64,000 nt of DNA, taken from positions 20,633-84,632 of the forward strand of contig JAUYFI010000087.1 of the NCBI GenBank assembly GCA_030691075.1, given 5' to 3'. Position numbers and translations under genes: made by a program. Positions 16,266 to 25,077 of the stretch are shown here, in pieces. A model generated the notes under the pieces. It was not told where the DNA came from. It ran no database searches and worked only from the letters and a program-made list of their open reading frames with translations. The stretch comes from Sulfurisoma sp. (GTDB taxonomy: Bacteria; Pseudomonadota; Gammaproteobacteria; Burkholderiales; Rhodocyclaceae). The stretch's first letter is position 1; each line of letters opens with the position of its first letter.

Positions 16266-18065
16266 TCACGGCCGATGACGGGCCAGATGCCGGGGCGTCC
16301 AGGAATGCGGCGACCTGGCAACGAAATGCCAGCGCGCGACGTGGTAGCTGGGATCGAAGCCGTAGAAGTTGCGGCGCATCTCCGCCAGTTCCTCGGCGCG
16401 CCAGGCGGATAGCGGCTTTTCCACCTCGTCGCACGCGCGACGGGCACGTTTGTCTTCGATGCGTTGCGTGAAACCCTCCCCCGCCATTGCGGCGGCGCGG
16501 CGCGCGACATCGACGCGGAAGGCCGCCGTGTCGCCCGCCAGCACCGCGTCGTGGAAACCGATCCTCACGGCCTCCGCCGCCGTCAGCGGCAGCCGGTGGC
16601 GCATGATCGCCGCCGCGCCGTCCGTGCCGACCCGCGGCGGCAACAAATACGTCCAGAACTCCGATCCGTGGAGGTTGCCCATGTTCCGGTAGTGCGGGTT
16701 GAGGATGACGCCGTCGCGCGCCCAGACGGCGTCGCAGGCGCGCGCGAGGAAGCAGCCGCCGGCGCCGGCGTTGCCCGCCAGCGCGGCGACGGTCAAGTGG
16801 CTTTCGCAGCGCAGGATGGCCTCGGCCAGATCGTCGATGGCGTTGATGTTGGCCCACGATTCGTCCGCCGGACTTTCCGCCGCCTCGATCAGGTTGAGGT
16901 GGATGCCGTTCGACCAGAAATCGCCGCCGCCCATCAGCACAAGCACCCGCGTCGGCCGGGTGCTCGCCCAGCGGAAGGCTTCGGTGAGGCGCTGACACTG
17001 CCGCGTGCCCATTGCGCCATTGAGGAAGTCGAAATGCAGGAAGCCGACCGCGCCCGCCTCCTCGTAGCGGATGTCCTGCCAGGTGACATGGTCGGCAGTG
17101 AACCGGCCGGCCAGCGGCGCCTCGGGAATGCTCGCACTCTCCGCCGCGAACGCCAGTGTCGCCGGCAGCTTGAACGGATACAAAAAGTGCCGCCCCGCGG
17201 GCGTCCAACGAGTTTCGCTTCGCCCGTCCGGACTGCCTGCTTGCGCAGGCGCGTTGTCGGCGCTGGCCGAGTTTGCCAATGAGCGGCGCACATGCCCGAT
17301 CCACACCGCGCCATCGACAGTCGCGCGGCACAGCGCCGTCTCGCGCCGCGCCACGATCTCGCCCGGCGCGCCGCGCAGTCGCGCTTCCGGCCAGGCGTCG
17401 TGGAGATGGCAGGGCTGGCCGAACAGGCTGTCCGCGACGCCGGGAAAACCGTCGGCCGCGTCGATCTTGCGCAGGATGGTCGCGGTGTCGTCGCGCCGCC
17501 AGTCGATGGCACGGTCGGCCTGGCGCATCACCGGCCGCGGGCAACCGCGCACGTCCGGCAGGATGGCCAGCGAGGTCGGTTTTTCGCCGCGCCCGAAACG
17601 CGCCAGCGCTTCCTTGACGGCGCGAACCGCCGCCTCGGTGACTTCCTGACGATAGAGGCTCGCCTTCTTCGCGCGGCGCATGGGGAAGCCCGCCGTCGCC
17701 CAGACCGGGCCCGCATCCATCTCCGCCTCGGCCTGCAAGACCGTCACGCCCCATTCGGCCTCGCCTTCCTGGATCGCCCAGTCGAGCGCCGAGGGCCCGC
17801 GGTCGCCGACGATGCCCGGATGCACGATGAGACACACATGCTGGCGCCAGATCGATTCCGGAATCGCGCGCTTGAGGAAGGGCGCGAGGACCAGGTCGGG
17901 CTGGAACAGGGCCACGGCCTCCTCGCTGACGCTGTCGGCGATGTCGAATTCGACCGAAACCTCGTGGCCGAGCGCCGTCAACTCGGCGAACAGACGCTGC
18001 GTCAGGCTGTTGAAGCCGTGGGTGAGGAAGAGGATGCGCAAGGGATCAGTCCTTGTAGCGGCCAT
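16266..18065 (-). CDS. hypX: HypX/HoxX, CO-ligand synthesis protein
   Basis: A 599-residue two-domain protein. The N-terminal half resembles formyl-tetrahydrofolate-dependent formyltransferases (LRILFLTHGFNSLTQRL, IVHPGIVGDRGPSALDWAI). The C-terminal half resembles the enoyl-CoA hydratase/crotonase fold (FLHFDFLNGAMGTRQC, GGDFWSNGIHLNLIEAA, LAGNAGAGGCFLARACD). HypX makes the active-site CO of [NiFe] hydrogenases from formyl-THF under oxic conditions, so its presence argues for hydrogen use in air. The start at 18065 gives a 20-base overlap with hypD; an ATG at 18083 is also in frame. Around residues 255-280 (ASADNAPAQAGSPDG and following) lies a stretch that looks like an insert between the two domains. 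Confidence 0.92.
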   Translation of the reverse strand: MAATRTDPLRILFLTHGFNSLTQRLFAELTALGHEVSVEFDIADSVSEEAVALFQPDLVLAPFLKRAIPESIWRQHVCLIVHPGIVGDRGPSALDWAIQEGEAEWGVTVLQAEAEMDAGPVWATAGFPMRRAKKASLYRQEVTEAAVRAVKEALARFGRGEKPTSLAILPDVRGCPRPVMRQADRAIDWRRDDTATILRKIDAADGFPGVADSLFGQPCHLHDAWPEARLRGAPGEIVARRETALCRATVDGAVWIGHVRRSLANSASADNAPAQAGSPDGRSETRWTPAGRHFLYPFKLPATLAFAAESASIPEAPLAGRFTADHVTWQDIRYEEAGAVGFLHFDFLNGAMGTRQCQRLTEAFRWASTRPTRVLVLMGGGDFWSNGIHLNLIEAAESPADESWANINAIDDLAEAILRCESHLTVAALAGNAGAGGCFLARACDAVWARDGVILNPHYRNMGNLHGSEFWTYLLPPRVGTDGAAAIMRHRLPLTAAEAVRIGFHDAVLAGDTAAFRVDVARRAAAMAGEGFTQRIEDKRARRACDEVEKPLSAWRAEELAEMRRNFYGFDPSYHVARWHFVARSPHSWTPRHLARHRP

Positions 18066-19167
18066 AGGTGTAGTGCGCGGCACACGCGCCCTCCGACGAC
18101 ACCATGCACGAGCCGATGGGATTCTCCGGCGTGCACACGGTACCGAAGAGTTTGCAGTCGCGCGGCCTTTTCACCCCGCGCAGGATCGCCCCGCAGTCGC
18201 AGGCCTTGTGATCGGGCACGGCGCGGTAGGCCAGCGCGAAACGCTTCTCGGCGTCGAACTCCGCGAACTCGCGCCGTATCGCCAGCGCCGAGTAGGGGAT
18301 CGTGCCCATGCCGCGCCATTCGAAGGCGCGCCGCAGCTCGAACACCTCGGCGACGAGGTCCTGCGCCTTGCGGTTGCCCTCGCGCGTCACCGCGCGGGTG
18401 AATTCGTTTTCCACCTCGGCGCGGCCTTCATTGACCTGGCGGATCAGCATCAGGATGGCCTGCATCACGTCGAGCGGCTCGAAGCCGGCGATCACCACGG
18501 GCTTGCGGTATTCCTCGGCGAAGAATTCGTAGGGCCGGCTGCCGATCACCGTCGACACATGCGCCGGGCCGACAAAGCCGTCGAGGTGCACCGTGCCCCA
18601 GCGGCGCACCTCGGGCGATTCGAGGATGCTCGATATCGCCGAGGGCGTCAGCACGTGGCAGCACAGCACGCCGAAGTTCTTCAAGCCTTCGGCCGCCGCC
18701 TGCCGGATCACCACGGCGGTGGGCGGCGTGGTCGTCTCGAAACCGATGGCGAAAAACACCACCTGCCGCGTCGGGTTTTCCCGGGCGATCTTCAGCGCGT
18801 CGGCCGCCGAATAGATCATGCGCACGTCGCCGCCGCGCGATTTCGCCTTCAGCAGCGACAGGCCGTCCGACGCCGGCACGCGCAGGCAGTCGCCGTAGCT
18901 GCACAGGATCGCGCCATGCTCCAGCGCCAGCGCGATGGCCATGTCCACGCGCCCGATGGGCAGCACGCACACCGGGCAGCCCGGCCCATGCACCATGCGC
19001 ACATTGGGCGGCAGCAGGTCGGACACGCCGTAGCGCGAGATCGCGTGGGTATGGCCGCCGCAGAACTCCATGAAGGCGTAGTCGCGCCCGGGCCGCGCCG
19101 CCGCCGCGATGGCCGCCGCCAGCCCGCGCGCCACCCGCCCGTCGCGGAATTCGTCGATGTATTTCAC
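18046..19167 (-). CDS. hypD: hydrogenase maturation protein HypD
   Basis: An intact 373-residue HypD, the [4Fe-4S] protein on which the Fe(CN)2CO unit is assembled with HypC and HypE. It has MEFCGGHTHAI near residue 42 with the invariant Cys, GPGCPVCVLP near 70, the GFETTTPPTA motif, and a C-terminal cysteine cluster (DHKACDCGAI, KLFGTVCTPENPIGSC). It is followed by hypX with overlapping frames. As the operon copy of hypD at 2613-2795 is destroyed, this gene must serve both hydrogenases. No hypE was found in the window. Confidence 0.97.
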   Translation of the reverse strand: MKYIDEFRDGRVARGLAAAIAAAARPGRDYAFMEFCGGHTHAISRYGVSDLLPPNVRMVHGPGCPVCVLPIGRVDMAIALALEHGAILCSYGDCLRVPASDGLSLLKAKSRGGDVRMIYSAADALKIARENPTRQVVFFAIGFETTTPPTAVVIRQAAAEGLKNFGVLCCHVLTPSAISSILESPEVRRWGTVHLDGFVGPAHVSTVIGSRPYEFFAEEYRKPVVIAGFEPLDVMQAILMLIRQVNEGRAEVENEFTRAVTREGNRKAQDLVAEVFELRRAFEWRGMGTIPYSALAIRREFAEFDAEKRFALAYRAVPDHKACDCGAILRGVKRPRDCKLFGTVCTPENPIGSCMVSSEGACAAHYTYGRYKD

Positions 19168-19200
19168 GTCTGTCGATCCGAAGCCTTGCCGTCGGCCATT

Positions 19201-19956
19201 CTAGCCGCGCAGTTCGATCAGCACGGGCTGGTGGTCCGAGGCGGTGCAAGCGCCATCGACGCTCAGCGCCGCCACCCGGTCGGCGATGTTGGCGCTGACG
19301 AAGAAGAAGTCATAGCAGGCGGCCTCCTTCAGGTAGCCGCGGTCATGCACGCAAAAAGTCGGCGCTGGCGGGACGGCGCCGTGGATGAGCGGCCAGGCAT
19401 TCACCAGCGCCGGCGTGCCGCCGGCGCCGACTTTTTTCAGCGCCTCATGCTCGGGCGCGCCGGCCGGGCTGTTGAAGTCGCCGCAGAGCACGCAGCCCTC
19501 GCCGCGCGGCAGCACGGCCGAGTAATACTCGAGATGCGTCGTGATCACCCGCAACGCCCCGCCGGGAAACTCCGGCGCCGCGACGACCGCCTCCACCGCC
19601 ACGCGCTGCATGCTCGGCACGGCCGGATCGGGCGGCCACGGCAGCAGATGGCGGAAGACCTGCGGCACGGGCGGGCGGACGAGGATCATCTGGCCGAAGA
19701 GCCGCCGTCCGCCGCCCATGTCGCCGACGAGGTCGCTGCCGGCGCCGTAGACGGTCTCGTGGCCCGGCAGCAGTTCGGCCAGCCGCGCCGGCTGGTCTCC
19801 GCCCGCCCCGCCGGGCAGGCCGGGGTGATTGACCGCCACTTCCTGCAGGCAGACCACATCGGCATTGCAGCGCCGGATCACGGCCGCCGCTCGCGCCAGA
19901 TCGACGCGACCGTCGATGCCGCGACCCCACTGGATGTTCCAGCTCAGTATGCGCAT
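19201..19956 (-). CDS. endonuclease/exonuclease/phosphatase family protein
   Basis: A 251-residue EEP-superfamily hydrolase. It has MRILSWNIQWGRG, the metal-binding LQEVAV Glu, ITTHLEYY, VLCGDFNSP and the closing TASDHQPVLIEL with the catalytic Asp-His pair, all in the usual order. Members cleave phosphodiester or phosphomonoester bonds; the substrate here is unknown. It lies upstream of hypD on the same strand with a 33-base gap. Two copies of a dispersed repeat lie in opposite orientation in its C-terminal third (19353-19377 and 19412-19437), encoding KVGAGGTPA and AVPPAPTF, and the reading frame remains open. Confidence 0.88.
   Translation of the reverse strand: MRILSWNIQWGRGIDGRVDLARAAAVIRRCNADVVCLQEVAVNHPGLPGGAGGDQPARLAELLPGHETVYGAGSDLVGDMGGGRRLFGQMILVRPPVPQVFRHLLPWPPDPAVPSMQRVAVEAVVAAPEFPGGALRVITTHLEYYSAVLPRGEGCVLCGDFNSPAGAPEHEALKKVGAGGTPALVNAWPLIHGAVPPAPTFCVHDRGYLKEAACYDFFFVSANIADRVAALSVDGACTASDHQPVLIELRG
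19353..19377 (-). repeat. dispersed 25-base repeat, in EEP gene (copy 1)
   Basis: On the minus strand this reads GCCGTCCCGCCAGCGCCGAC followed by five T. The first 24 bases are identical to 25054-25077. Related copies lie at 19412-19437, 27718-27742, 34613-34633 and 47064-47088. Inside the hydrolase it encodes AVPPAPTF in frame. Confidence 0.75.
19412..19437 (+). repeat. dispersed 25-base repeat, in EEP gene (copy 2, inverted)
   Basis: A more diverged copy with about four differences (core CCGGCGCCGACTTTTTT on the plus strand), in the opposite orientation to the copy 35 bases to the left. The pair can fold as a long hairpin in mRNA. On the gene strand it encodes KKVGAGGTP. Confidence 0.6.
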
Positions 19957-19996
19957 TGCCGCCGCTTCCTTTCGCCTCGCCTATTCAAGACCGAAT

Positions 19997-20010
19997 TTGA
20001 TCCATCGCAA
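19997..20010 (+). promoter_or_regulatory. FNR-like operator of the hox operon
   Basis: TTGATCCATCGCAA, differing in one base from the site of the hyb operon, with the same flanking TTT on one side and run of A on the other. Its centre is about 66 bases upstream of the hoxF ATG. A TATGCT hexamer at 20032-20037 lies about 31 bases from the centre, the spacing expected for class II activation by an FNR/Crp-type protein. Confidence 0.72.
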
Positions 20011-20069
20011 AAAACTGTAACGCTGTTCGGCTATGCTGTGGTCGTGTTGCATCGCAACAGGAGGTTGAA

Positions 20070-21872
20070 ATGCCCGCCACGATGACTACCACGTCCGCCT
20101 TGCAATCGGTTCTCGCCCGACAGGGCCACGACGGCACCCGGCTGATGCAGATCCTGCGCGAAACCCAGGAAGCGCTCGGCTGGCTCTCGCCGCCGGTGCT
20201 GACCGAAATCGCCCGCGACATCGGCTGGCCGCGCGCGCGCGTCGAAAGCACCGCCGGTTTCTACAGCTTCTTCCATACCCGGCCGCTGGGCCGCTACCGC
20301 GTGCTGTGGAGCGACAACATCACCGACCGCATGCTCGGCAACATCGACCTGATGCAGGCCATGTGCGAGAAGCTGTGGCTGGAGCCGGGCCGCGTTTCCG
20401 AGGACGGGCTGGTCAGCGTCGACACCACCTCCTGCACCGGCATGTGCGACCAGGGGCCGGCGCTGCTGGTCAATTACCGCGCCGTGACGCGCATGACGCC
20501 GCGGCGCGTCGAGGCCATGGTGGACCTGATCCGCGCCGAGACGCCGGTGGCCGCGTGGCCCGCCGAGTGGTTCGCGGTCGAGGACAACATCCGCCGCAAG
20601 GACATCCTGCTCGGCAACGCACTGGTGCCGGGCGAAGCACTGGCCGCCGCGCTCGAACGCGGCGCGGCCGCGATGCTCGACGAAATCAAGCGCTCGGGCC
20701 TGCGCGGTCGCGGCGGCGCCGGCTTCGGCACCGGTCTCAAGTGGGAGGCCTGCCGCGATGCCATGGGCGAAGCACACTACGTGATCTGCAACGCCGACGA
20801 AGGCGAACCCGGCACCTTCAAGGATCGGGTCTTGCTGACACGTTATGCCGACCTCGTGTTCGAGGGCATGACCATCGCCGGCCACGTCGTCGGCGCCAAG
20901 AAGGGCCTGCTCTACCTGCGCGGCGAGTATCGTTACCTCCTGGAACCGCTGGAGTCGGTGCTGGCGGCACGGCGCGCGGCGGGACTGCTCGGCGGGAACA
21001 TCCTCGGCCAGCCCTTCGATTTCGACATCGAGGTGCATCTGGGCGCCGGCGCCTACATCTGCGGCGAGGAATCGGCGCTGATCGAGTCGCTCGAGGGCAA
21101 GCCCGGCCGCCCCCGCATCCGCCCGCCCTTCCCCGTCACCCACGGCTATCTCGGCCAGCCGACCACGGTCAACAACGTCGAGACGCTGGCGGCAGCCTGC
21201 CTCGTCGCCAAGCACGGCGGCGAGTGGTATTCGAAGGTCGGCACGACGAAGTCGGCCGGCAGCAAGATCCTCTCGGTGTCGGGGGACGTCGAGCGGCCGG
21301 GGATCTACGAATACCCGTTCGGCGTCACCGTGCAGCAGGTGCTGAACGACGCGGGCATCGAAGGCTGCACCCAGGCCGTGCAGGTTTCCGGCCCATCGGG
21401 GGTTACGCTGGGTCAGAACGAACTGGAACGCCGCATCGCCTTCGAGGACATCCCGACGGCCGGCGCCCTCATGGTGTTCGACTGCACGCGCGACATGTTC
21501 GAGGTGGCGCGCAATTTCGCCCACTTCTTCGCCCACGAGTCCTGCGGCTTCTGCACGCCCTGCCGCGTCGGCACGACGGTGGTGGCGCGGCTGATGGACA
21601 AGCTCGCCACCGGCCACGGTTCGCCCTACGACATCGACGAGATGTTCAAGATGCACCGACTGATGCAGGGCGCCTCGCATTGCGGCCTCGGCAACAGCGC
21701 CTGCAATCCCATGTTCGACACCCTCAACAAGTTCCGGCCGGCCTATGAGCGCCGGCTCAAGTCGCTCGATTACGAACCGGCCTTCGATCTCGACGCCGCG
21801 CTGTCGCAGGCGCGGCAGATGACCGGCCGCGACGATGCCGCCGCCCACCTGGCCAACGTCGAGGAATCCTGA
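20070..21872 (+). CDS. hoxF: NAD-reducing hydrogenase diaphorase subunit HoxF
   Basis: HoxF (600 residues) carries the FMN and NAD sites of the soluble bidirectional hydrogenase and exchanges electrons between HoxU and NAD. The N-terminal NuoE-like domain has the DTTSCTGMCDQGPALL cluster segment; the NuoF-like domain has RGRGGAGFGTGLKW for NAD/FMN, ICNADEGEPGTFKDR, GAGAYICGEESALIES, and the [4Fe-4S] ligands in HESCGFCTPCRVGT. AGGAGG stands nine bases upstream of ATG. First gene of a tight hoxFUYH operon; hoxU starts one base after the stop. Confidence 0.97.
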   Translation: MPATMTTTSALQSVLARQGHDGTRLMQILRETQEALGWLSPPVLTEIARDIGWPRARVESTAGFYSFFHTRPLGRYRVLWSDNITDRMLGNIDLMQAMCEKLWLEPGRVSEDGLVSVDTTSCTGMCDQGPALLVNYRAVTRMTPRRVEAMVDLIRAETPVAAWPAEWFAVEDNIRRKDILLGNALVPGEALAAALERGAAAMLDEIKRSGLRGRGGAGFGTGLKWEACRDAMGEAHYVICNADEGEPGTFKDRVLLTRYADLVFEGMTIAGHVVGAKKGLLYLRGEYRYLLEPLESVLAARRAAGLLGGNILGQPFDFDIEVHLGAGAYICGEESALIESLEGKPGRPRIRPPFPVTHGYLGQPTTVNNVETLAAACLVAKHGGEWYSKVGTTKSAGSKILSVSGDVERPGIYEYPFGVTVQQVLNDAGIEGCTQAVQVSGPSGVTLGQNELERRIAFEDIPTAGALMVFDCTRDMFEVARNFAHFFAHESCGFCTPCRVGTTVVARLMDKLATGHGSPYDIDEMFKMHRLMQGASHCGLGNSACNPMFDTLNKFRPAYERRLKSLDYEPAFDLDAALSQARQMTGRDDAAAHLANVEES

Positions 21873-21873
21873 C

Positions 21874-22605
21874 ATGACCGACAACACGCTCCCGACCTGC
21901 CTGATCGATGGCGAGGAAGTGCCTTTCACGCCGGGGCAGACCCTCATCCAGGCCGCCACCGCCGCCGGCAAGTACATACCCCACCTGTGCTGGCACCCGG
22001 ACTTCGCCGCCCACGGCTCGTGCAAGATCTGCACGGTGAAGGCCGATGGCCGCTTCGGTGCCGCCTGCACCATCGAGGCGCGGGCCGGCATGACAGTGGA
22101 AAACCGCACGACCGAGCTCGACGACAAGCGCCGCACCCTGCTGCAACTTCTGTTCGTCGAGGGCAACCATTTCTGCCCGAGCTGCGAGAAGAGCGGCAAC
22201 TGCCTGCTGCAGGCGACGGCCTACGAAGTGGGCATGATGTCGCCGCATTTCGACCACTTCTATCCCGACCGGCCGGTCGACGCCTCGCACCCCGACGTGC
22301 TGCTCGACTTCAACCGCTGCATCATGTGCGAGCTGTGCGTGCGCGCCAGCCGCGATGTCGACGGCAAGAACATATTCGCGCTGTCGGGGCGCGGCATCAA
22401 ATCGCATCTGATCGTGAACAGCGAATCGGGGCGAATCAAAGACACCGACTTTTCGGCCGGCGACCGCGCGGCCGAAGTCTGCCCGGTCGGCGTGATCCTG
22501 AAGAAGCGTGTCGGGTTTGCCGTGCCGATCGGCGGCCGCAAGTACGACGTGTCGCCGGTCAGCGCGCAGGTGGGCGCCCAGGCGCCGACAAGGGAGGAAG
22601 CGTAA
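21874..22605 (+). CDS. hoxU: NAD-reducing hydrogenase subunit HoxU
   Basis: HoxU (243 residues) is the NuoG-like electron-transfer subunit of the diaphorase half. Visible are a [2Fe-2S] ferredoxin region (HGSCKICTVKADGRFGAACT), a HxxxCPSCEKSGNC segment for the His-ligated [4Fe-4S] cluster, and FNRCIMCELCVRASRD with AAEVCPVGVI for another cluster. The stop codon TAA shares its last base with the hoxY ATG (TAATG), a coupling arrangement. Confidence 0.96.
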   Translation: MTDNTLPTCLIDGEEVPFTPGQTLIQAATAAGKYIPHLCWHPDFAAHGSCKICTVKADGRFGAACTIEARAGMTVENRTTELDDKRRTLLQLLFVEGNHFCPSCEKSGNCLLQATAYEVGMMSPHFDHFYPDRPVDASHPDVLLDFNRCIMCELCVRASRDVDGKNIFALSGRGIKSHLIVNSESGRIKDTDFSAGDRAAEVCPVGVILKKRVGFAVPIGGRKYDVSPVSAQVGAQAPTREEA

Positions 22606-23150
22606 TGGCCGACAGAAAACTCCGCGTCGCGACCACCAGCCTTGCCGGCTGCTTCGGTTGCCACATGTCCTTCCTCGACATCGACGAGCGCCTGCTCGAC
22701 CTGCTCGAACTGGTCGAGTTCGACCGCTCGCCGATCACCGACATCAAGCATTGCGGGCCGTGCGATCTCGGCCTCGTCGAAGGCGGCGTCTGCAATGCGG
22801 AGAACGTGCATGTACTGCGCGAATTCCGCAAGAACTGCAAGATTCTCGTTGCGCTGGGTGCCTGCGCGGTCAATGGCGGCCTGCCGGCGCAGCGCAACCA
22901 TCTCGACCTGCGTGACATCCTGGCGGCGGTGTACGAGACCGAGGGCGGCCTGGCACGCGGCGCGCGCATCCCCAACGACCCCGAACTGCCGCTGCCGCTC
23001 AACCAGGTGCATCCGATCCACGAAGTGGTGAAGATCGACTACTTCCTGCCGGGTTGCCCGCCATCGGCCGACGCCATCTGGAAATTCCTTACCGACCTGA
23101 TAGCCGGCCGCACGCCGCATCTCGGCCACGGACTGATTCATTACGATTGA
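22605..23150 (+). CDS. hoxY: NAD-reducing hydrogenase small subunit HoxY
   Basis: HoxY (181 residues) is the truncated small subunit of group 3d hydrogenases and holds the single proximal [4Fe-4S] cluster. Its ligands are seen in GCFGCHMSFLDID, ALGACAVNGG and LPGCPPSADAIW. It has no Tat signal, in keeping with a cytosolic enzyme. The ATG at 22605 overlaps the hoxU stop. The second cysteine-bearing motif HCGPCDLGLVEGGV is typical of this subclass. Confidence 0.96.
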   Translation: MADRKLRVATTSLAGCFGCHMSFLDIDERLLDLLELVEFDRSPITDIKHCGPCDLGLVEGGVCNAENVHVLREFRKNCKILVALGACAVNGGLPAQRNHLDLRDILAAVYETEGGLARGARIPNDPELPLPLNQVHPIHEVVKIDYFLPGCPPSADAIWKFLTDLIAGRTPHLGHGLIHYD

Positions 23151-23167
23151 CTATCGAGGCTAGCGCC

Positions 23168-24721
23168 ATGACCTCCGAACTTGAAACCGCCGCCCATCCC
23201 GAGAACCTGCGCCGTGTCGCCATCGACCATGTGTCCCGCGTCGAGGGTCACGGCAAGGTCACCATCCTGCTCGACGACGACAACAAGGTGCATCAGGTGC
23301 GCCTGCACATCGTCGAGTTCCGCGGCTTCGAGAAGTTCATCGAGGGCCGCCCCTACTGGGAAGTGCCGGTGATGGTGCAGCGCCTGTGCGGCATCTGCCC
23401 GGTCTCGCACCACCTCGCCGCGTCGAAGGCGATGGACATGATCGTCGGCGCCAGGCAGCTGACGCCGACCGCCGAAAAGATCCGCCGCCTCATGCACCAC
23501 GGCCAGATCCTGCAATCGCACGCCCTGCACTTCTTCCACCTGTCCTCGCCCGACCTGCTGTTCGGCTTCGATTCGGACGTGGCAAAGCGCAACATCGTCG
23601 GCGTCGCCGCCGCCTTCCCCGACATCGCCAGGAAGGGCGTGCTGCTGCGCAAGTACGGTCAGGAAGTGATCCGCATGACGGCCGGCAAGCGCGTGCATGG
23701 CACGGGTTCGGTGCCGGGCGGAGTGAATAAGTCGCTGACCGCCGATGAGCGCGCCGCCCTGCTCAAGGACATCTACCAGATGGTGGCGTGGAGCCGCGAC
23801 GCGGTACGCATGATCCGCCAACTGTTCGAGCAGAACCTCGCCTTTTACAACGCCTTCGGCCGCTTCACCGCCCACGGCATGAGCCTGGTCCGGGCCGACG
23901 GCGCCATGGACCTCTACCACGGCGGCCTGCGCGCCCGCAAGGCCGACGGCAGCCTGCTGTTCGACCACGTCAACTACGACCACTACTGGGACGTCATCAC
24001 CGAGGACGTCAAGCCCTGGTCGTACATGAAGTTCCCCTTCCTGCGGGCGCTGGGGCCCGACGATGGCTGGTATCGCGTCGGCCCGCTGACCCGCGTGACC
24101 AACTGCGACTTCATCGGCACGCCGCTGGCCGACAAGGAGCGCGAAGAATTCCTTGCCTACGACGGCGGCAGCGCCACGGGCGCCACGCTCGGCTACCACT
24201 GGGCGCGGATGATCGAGATGCTGCATGCCGCCGAGGCCATCAAGGACCTGCTGCACGACGACGACATCGTCGGCACGGAGCTGATGGCCAGCGGCCCACG
24301 TGCCGAGCGCGGCGTCGGCGTCATCGAAGCGCCGCGCGGTACCCTGATCCACCATTACCGCGTCGACGAGAACGATCAGGTGATCCGCGCCAACCTGATC
24401 GTGTCCACGACCCACAACAACCAGGCGATGAACGAGGCGATCCGCGTCGTGGCGAAGCAATACCTCTCTGGCCGCGAACTCACCGAGGGCCTGCTCAACC
24501 ACATCGAGGTCGCCATCCGCTGCTTCGACCCCTGCCTGTCCTGCGCCACCCACGCGCTGGGGCAGATGCCGCTCGAAGTGGAATTAGTCCGCGTACCCTC
24601 TGCGGGGCATTTCATGACCGAAGGGAATCCCCATGGGACTGGCGGCACGGTGATCGACCGCATGACGCGCAACATGCGGGGCGTGTGCGAAAGACCTGAG
24701 GATTCGGGATCGGGGACTTGA
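23168..24721 (+). CDS. hoxH: NAD-reducing hydrogenase large subunit HoxH, with altered C-terminal tail
   Basis: HoxH (517 residues) has the nickel ligands in RLCGICPVSHHLA near residue 73 and FDPCLSCATHALG near 456, and the conserved SRVEGHGKVTI start. It forms the H2-activating half with HoxY. Cleavage by HoxW is expected after CATH. Here 55 residues follow that His, against about 20-25 in the family as I recall it. The first dozen (ALGQMPLEVELV) look native, the remainder (from RVPSAGHF to SGSGT) do not resemble a HoxH tail. The defence island starts right after the stop, so the tail may have been replaced at the junction. Confidence 0.93.
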   Translation: MTSELETAAHPENLRRVAIDHVSRVEGHGKVTILLDDDNKVHQVRLHIVEFRGFEKFIEGRPYWEVPVMVQRLCGICPVSHHLAASKAMDMIVGARQLTPTAEKIRRLMHHGQILQSHALHFFHLSSPDLLFGFDSDVAKRNIVGVAAAFPDIARKGVLLRKYGQEVIRMTAGKRVHGTGSVPGGVNKSLTADERAALLKDIYQMVAWSRDAVRMIRQLFEQNLAFYNAFGRFTAHGMSLVRADGAMDLYHGGLRARKADGSLLFDHVNYDHYWDVITEDVKPWSYMKFPFLRALGPDDGWYRVGPLTRVTNCDFIGTPLADKEREEFLAYDGGSATGATLGYHWARMIEMLHAAEAIKDLLHDDDIVGTELMASGPRAERGVGVIEAPRGTLIHHYRVDENDQVIRANLIVSTTHNNQAMNEAIRVVAKQYLSGRELTEGLLNHIEVAIRCFDPCLSCATHALGQMPLEVELVRVPSAGHFMTEGNPHGTGGTVIDRMTRNMRGVCERPEDSGSGT

Positions 24722-24749
24722 AGGTTTACGGAGATTCGGACGCCCTGCG

Positions 24750-25016
24750 CTACGTCCGAAAATCGTCCAGGAATTCCGATGCCGGCTTCGCGCTGCTCAC
24801 CAGCAAGCGATCCCGCGCCCGGGTACATGCGACGTACAGCAGGTGGCGCTCGCTGTTGTAAACCTCTTCCAAGTCCGAATCGTCCGCCACCGCCTCGATG
24901 CGCGCTTGCAGCGGAATCACCTCGTCGTCGCAGGCCATCACCGCCACGGCGCGGAACTCCAGGCCCTTGGCCAGGTGCATGGTGCCGATGGCCGCCTTGC
25001 CGCTCACCGTTTCCAC
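24750..25016 (-). pseudogene. C-terminal fragment of a UvrD/Rep-type helicase
   Basis: This 88-codon frame contains [26 protein letters not shown] and [19 protein letters not shown], the motif V/VI region of superfamily 1 UvrD-like helicases, and a normal-looking tail SEFLDDFRT. The frame continues upstream a few codons (LSNSLF) before a stop near 25042. The ATPase core, over 80 percent of the protein, is missing. A copy of the dispersed repeat lies at the broken end, so this seems to be a remnant at the left border of the island. Confidence 0.85.
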
Positions 25017-25053
25017 AAACAGGCTGTTGGATAGTTTGCAAACTCAGCCGGCC

Positions 25054-25077
25054 GCCGTCCCGCCAGCGCCGACTTTT
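25054..25077 (+). repeat. dispersed 25-base repeat, next to the uvrD remnant
   Basis: Identical over 24 bases to the copy at 19353-19377 (core CGCCAGCGCCGACTTTT). It sits where the helicase fragment is broken off, suggesting that the rearrangement used or created this repeat. Confidence 0.75.
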
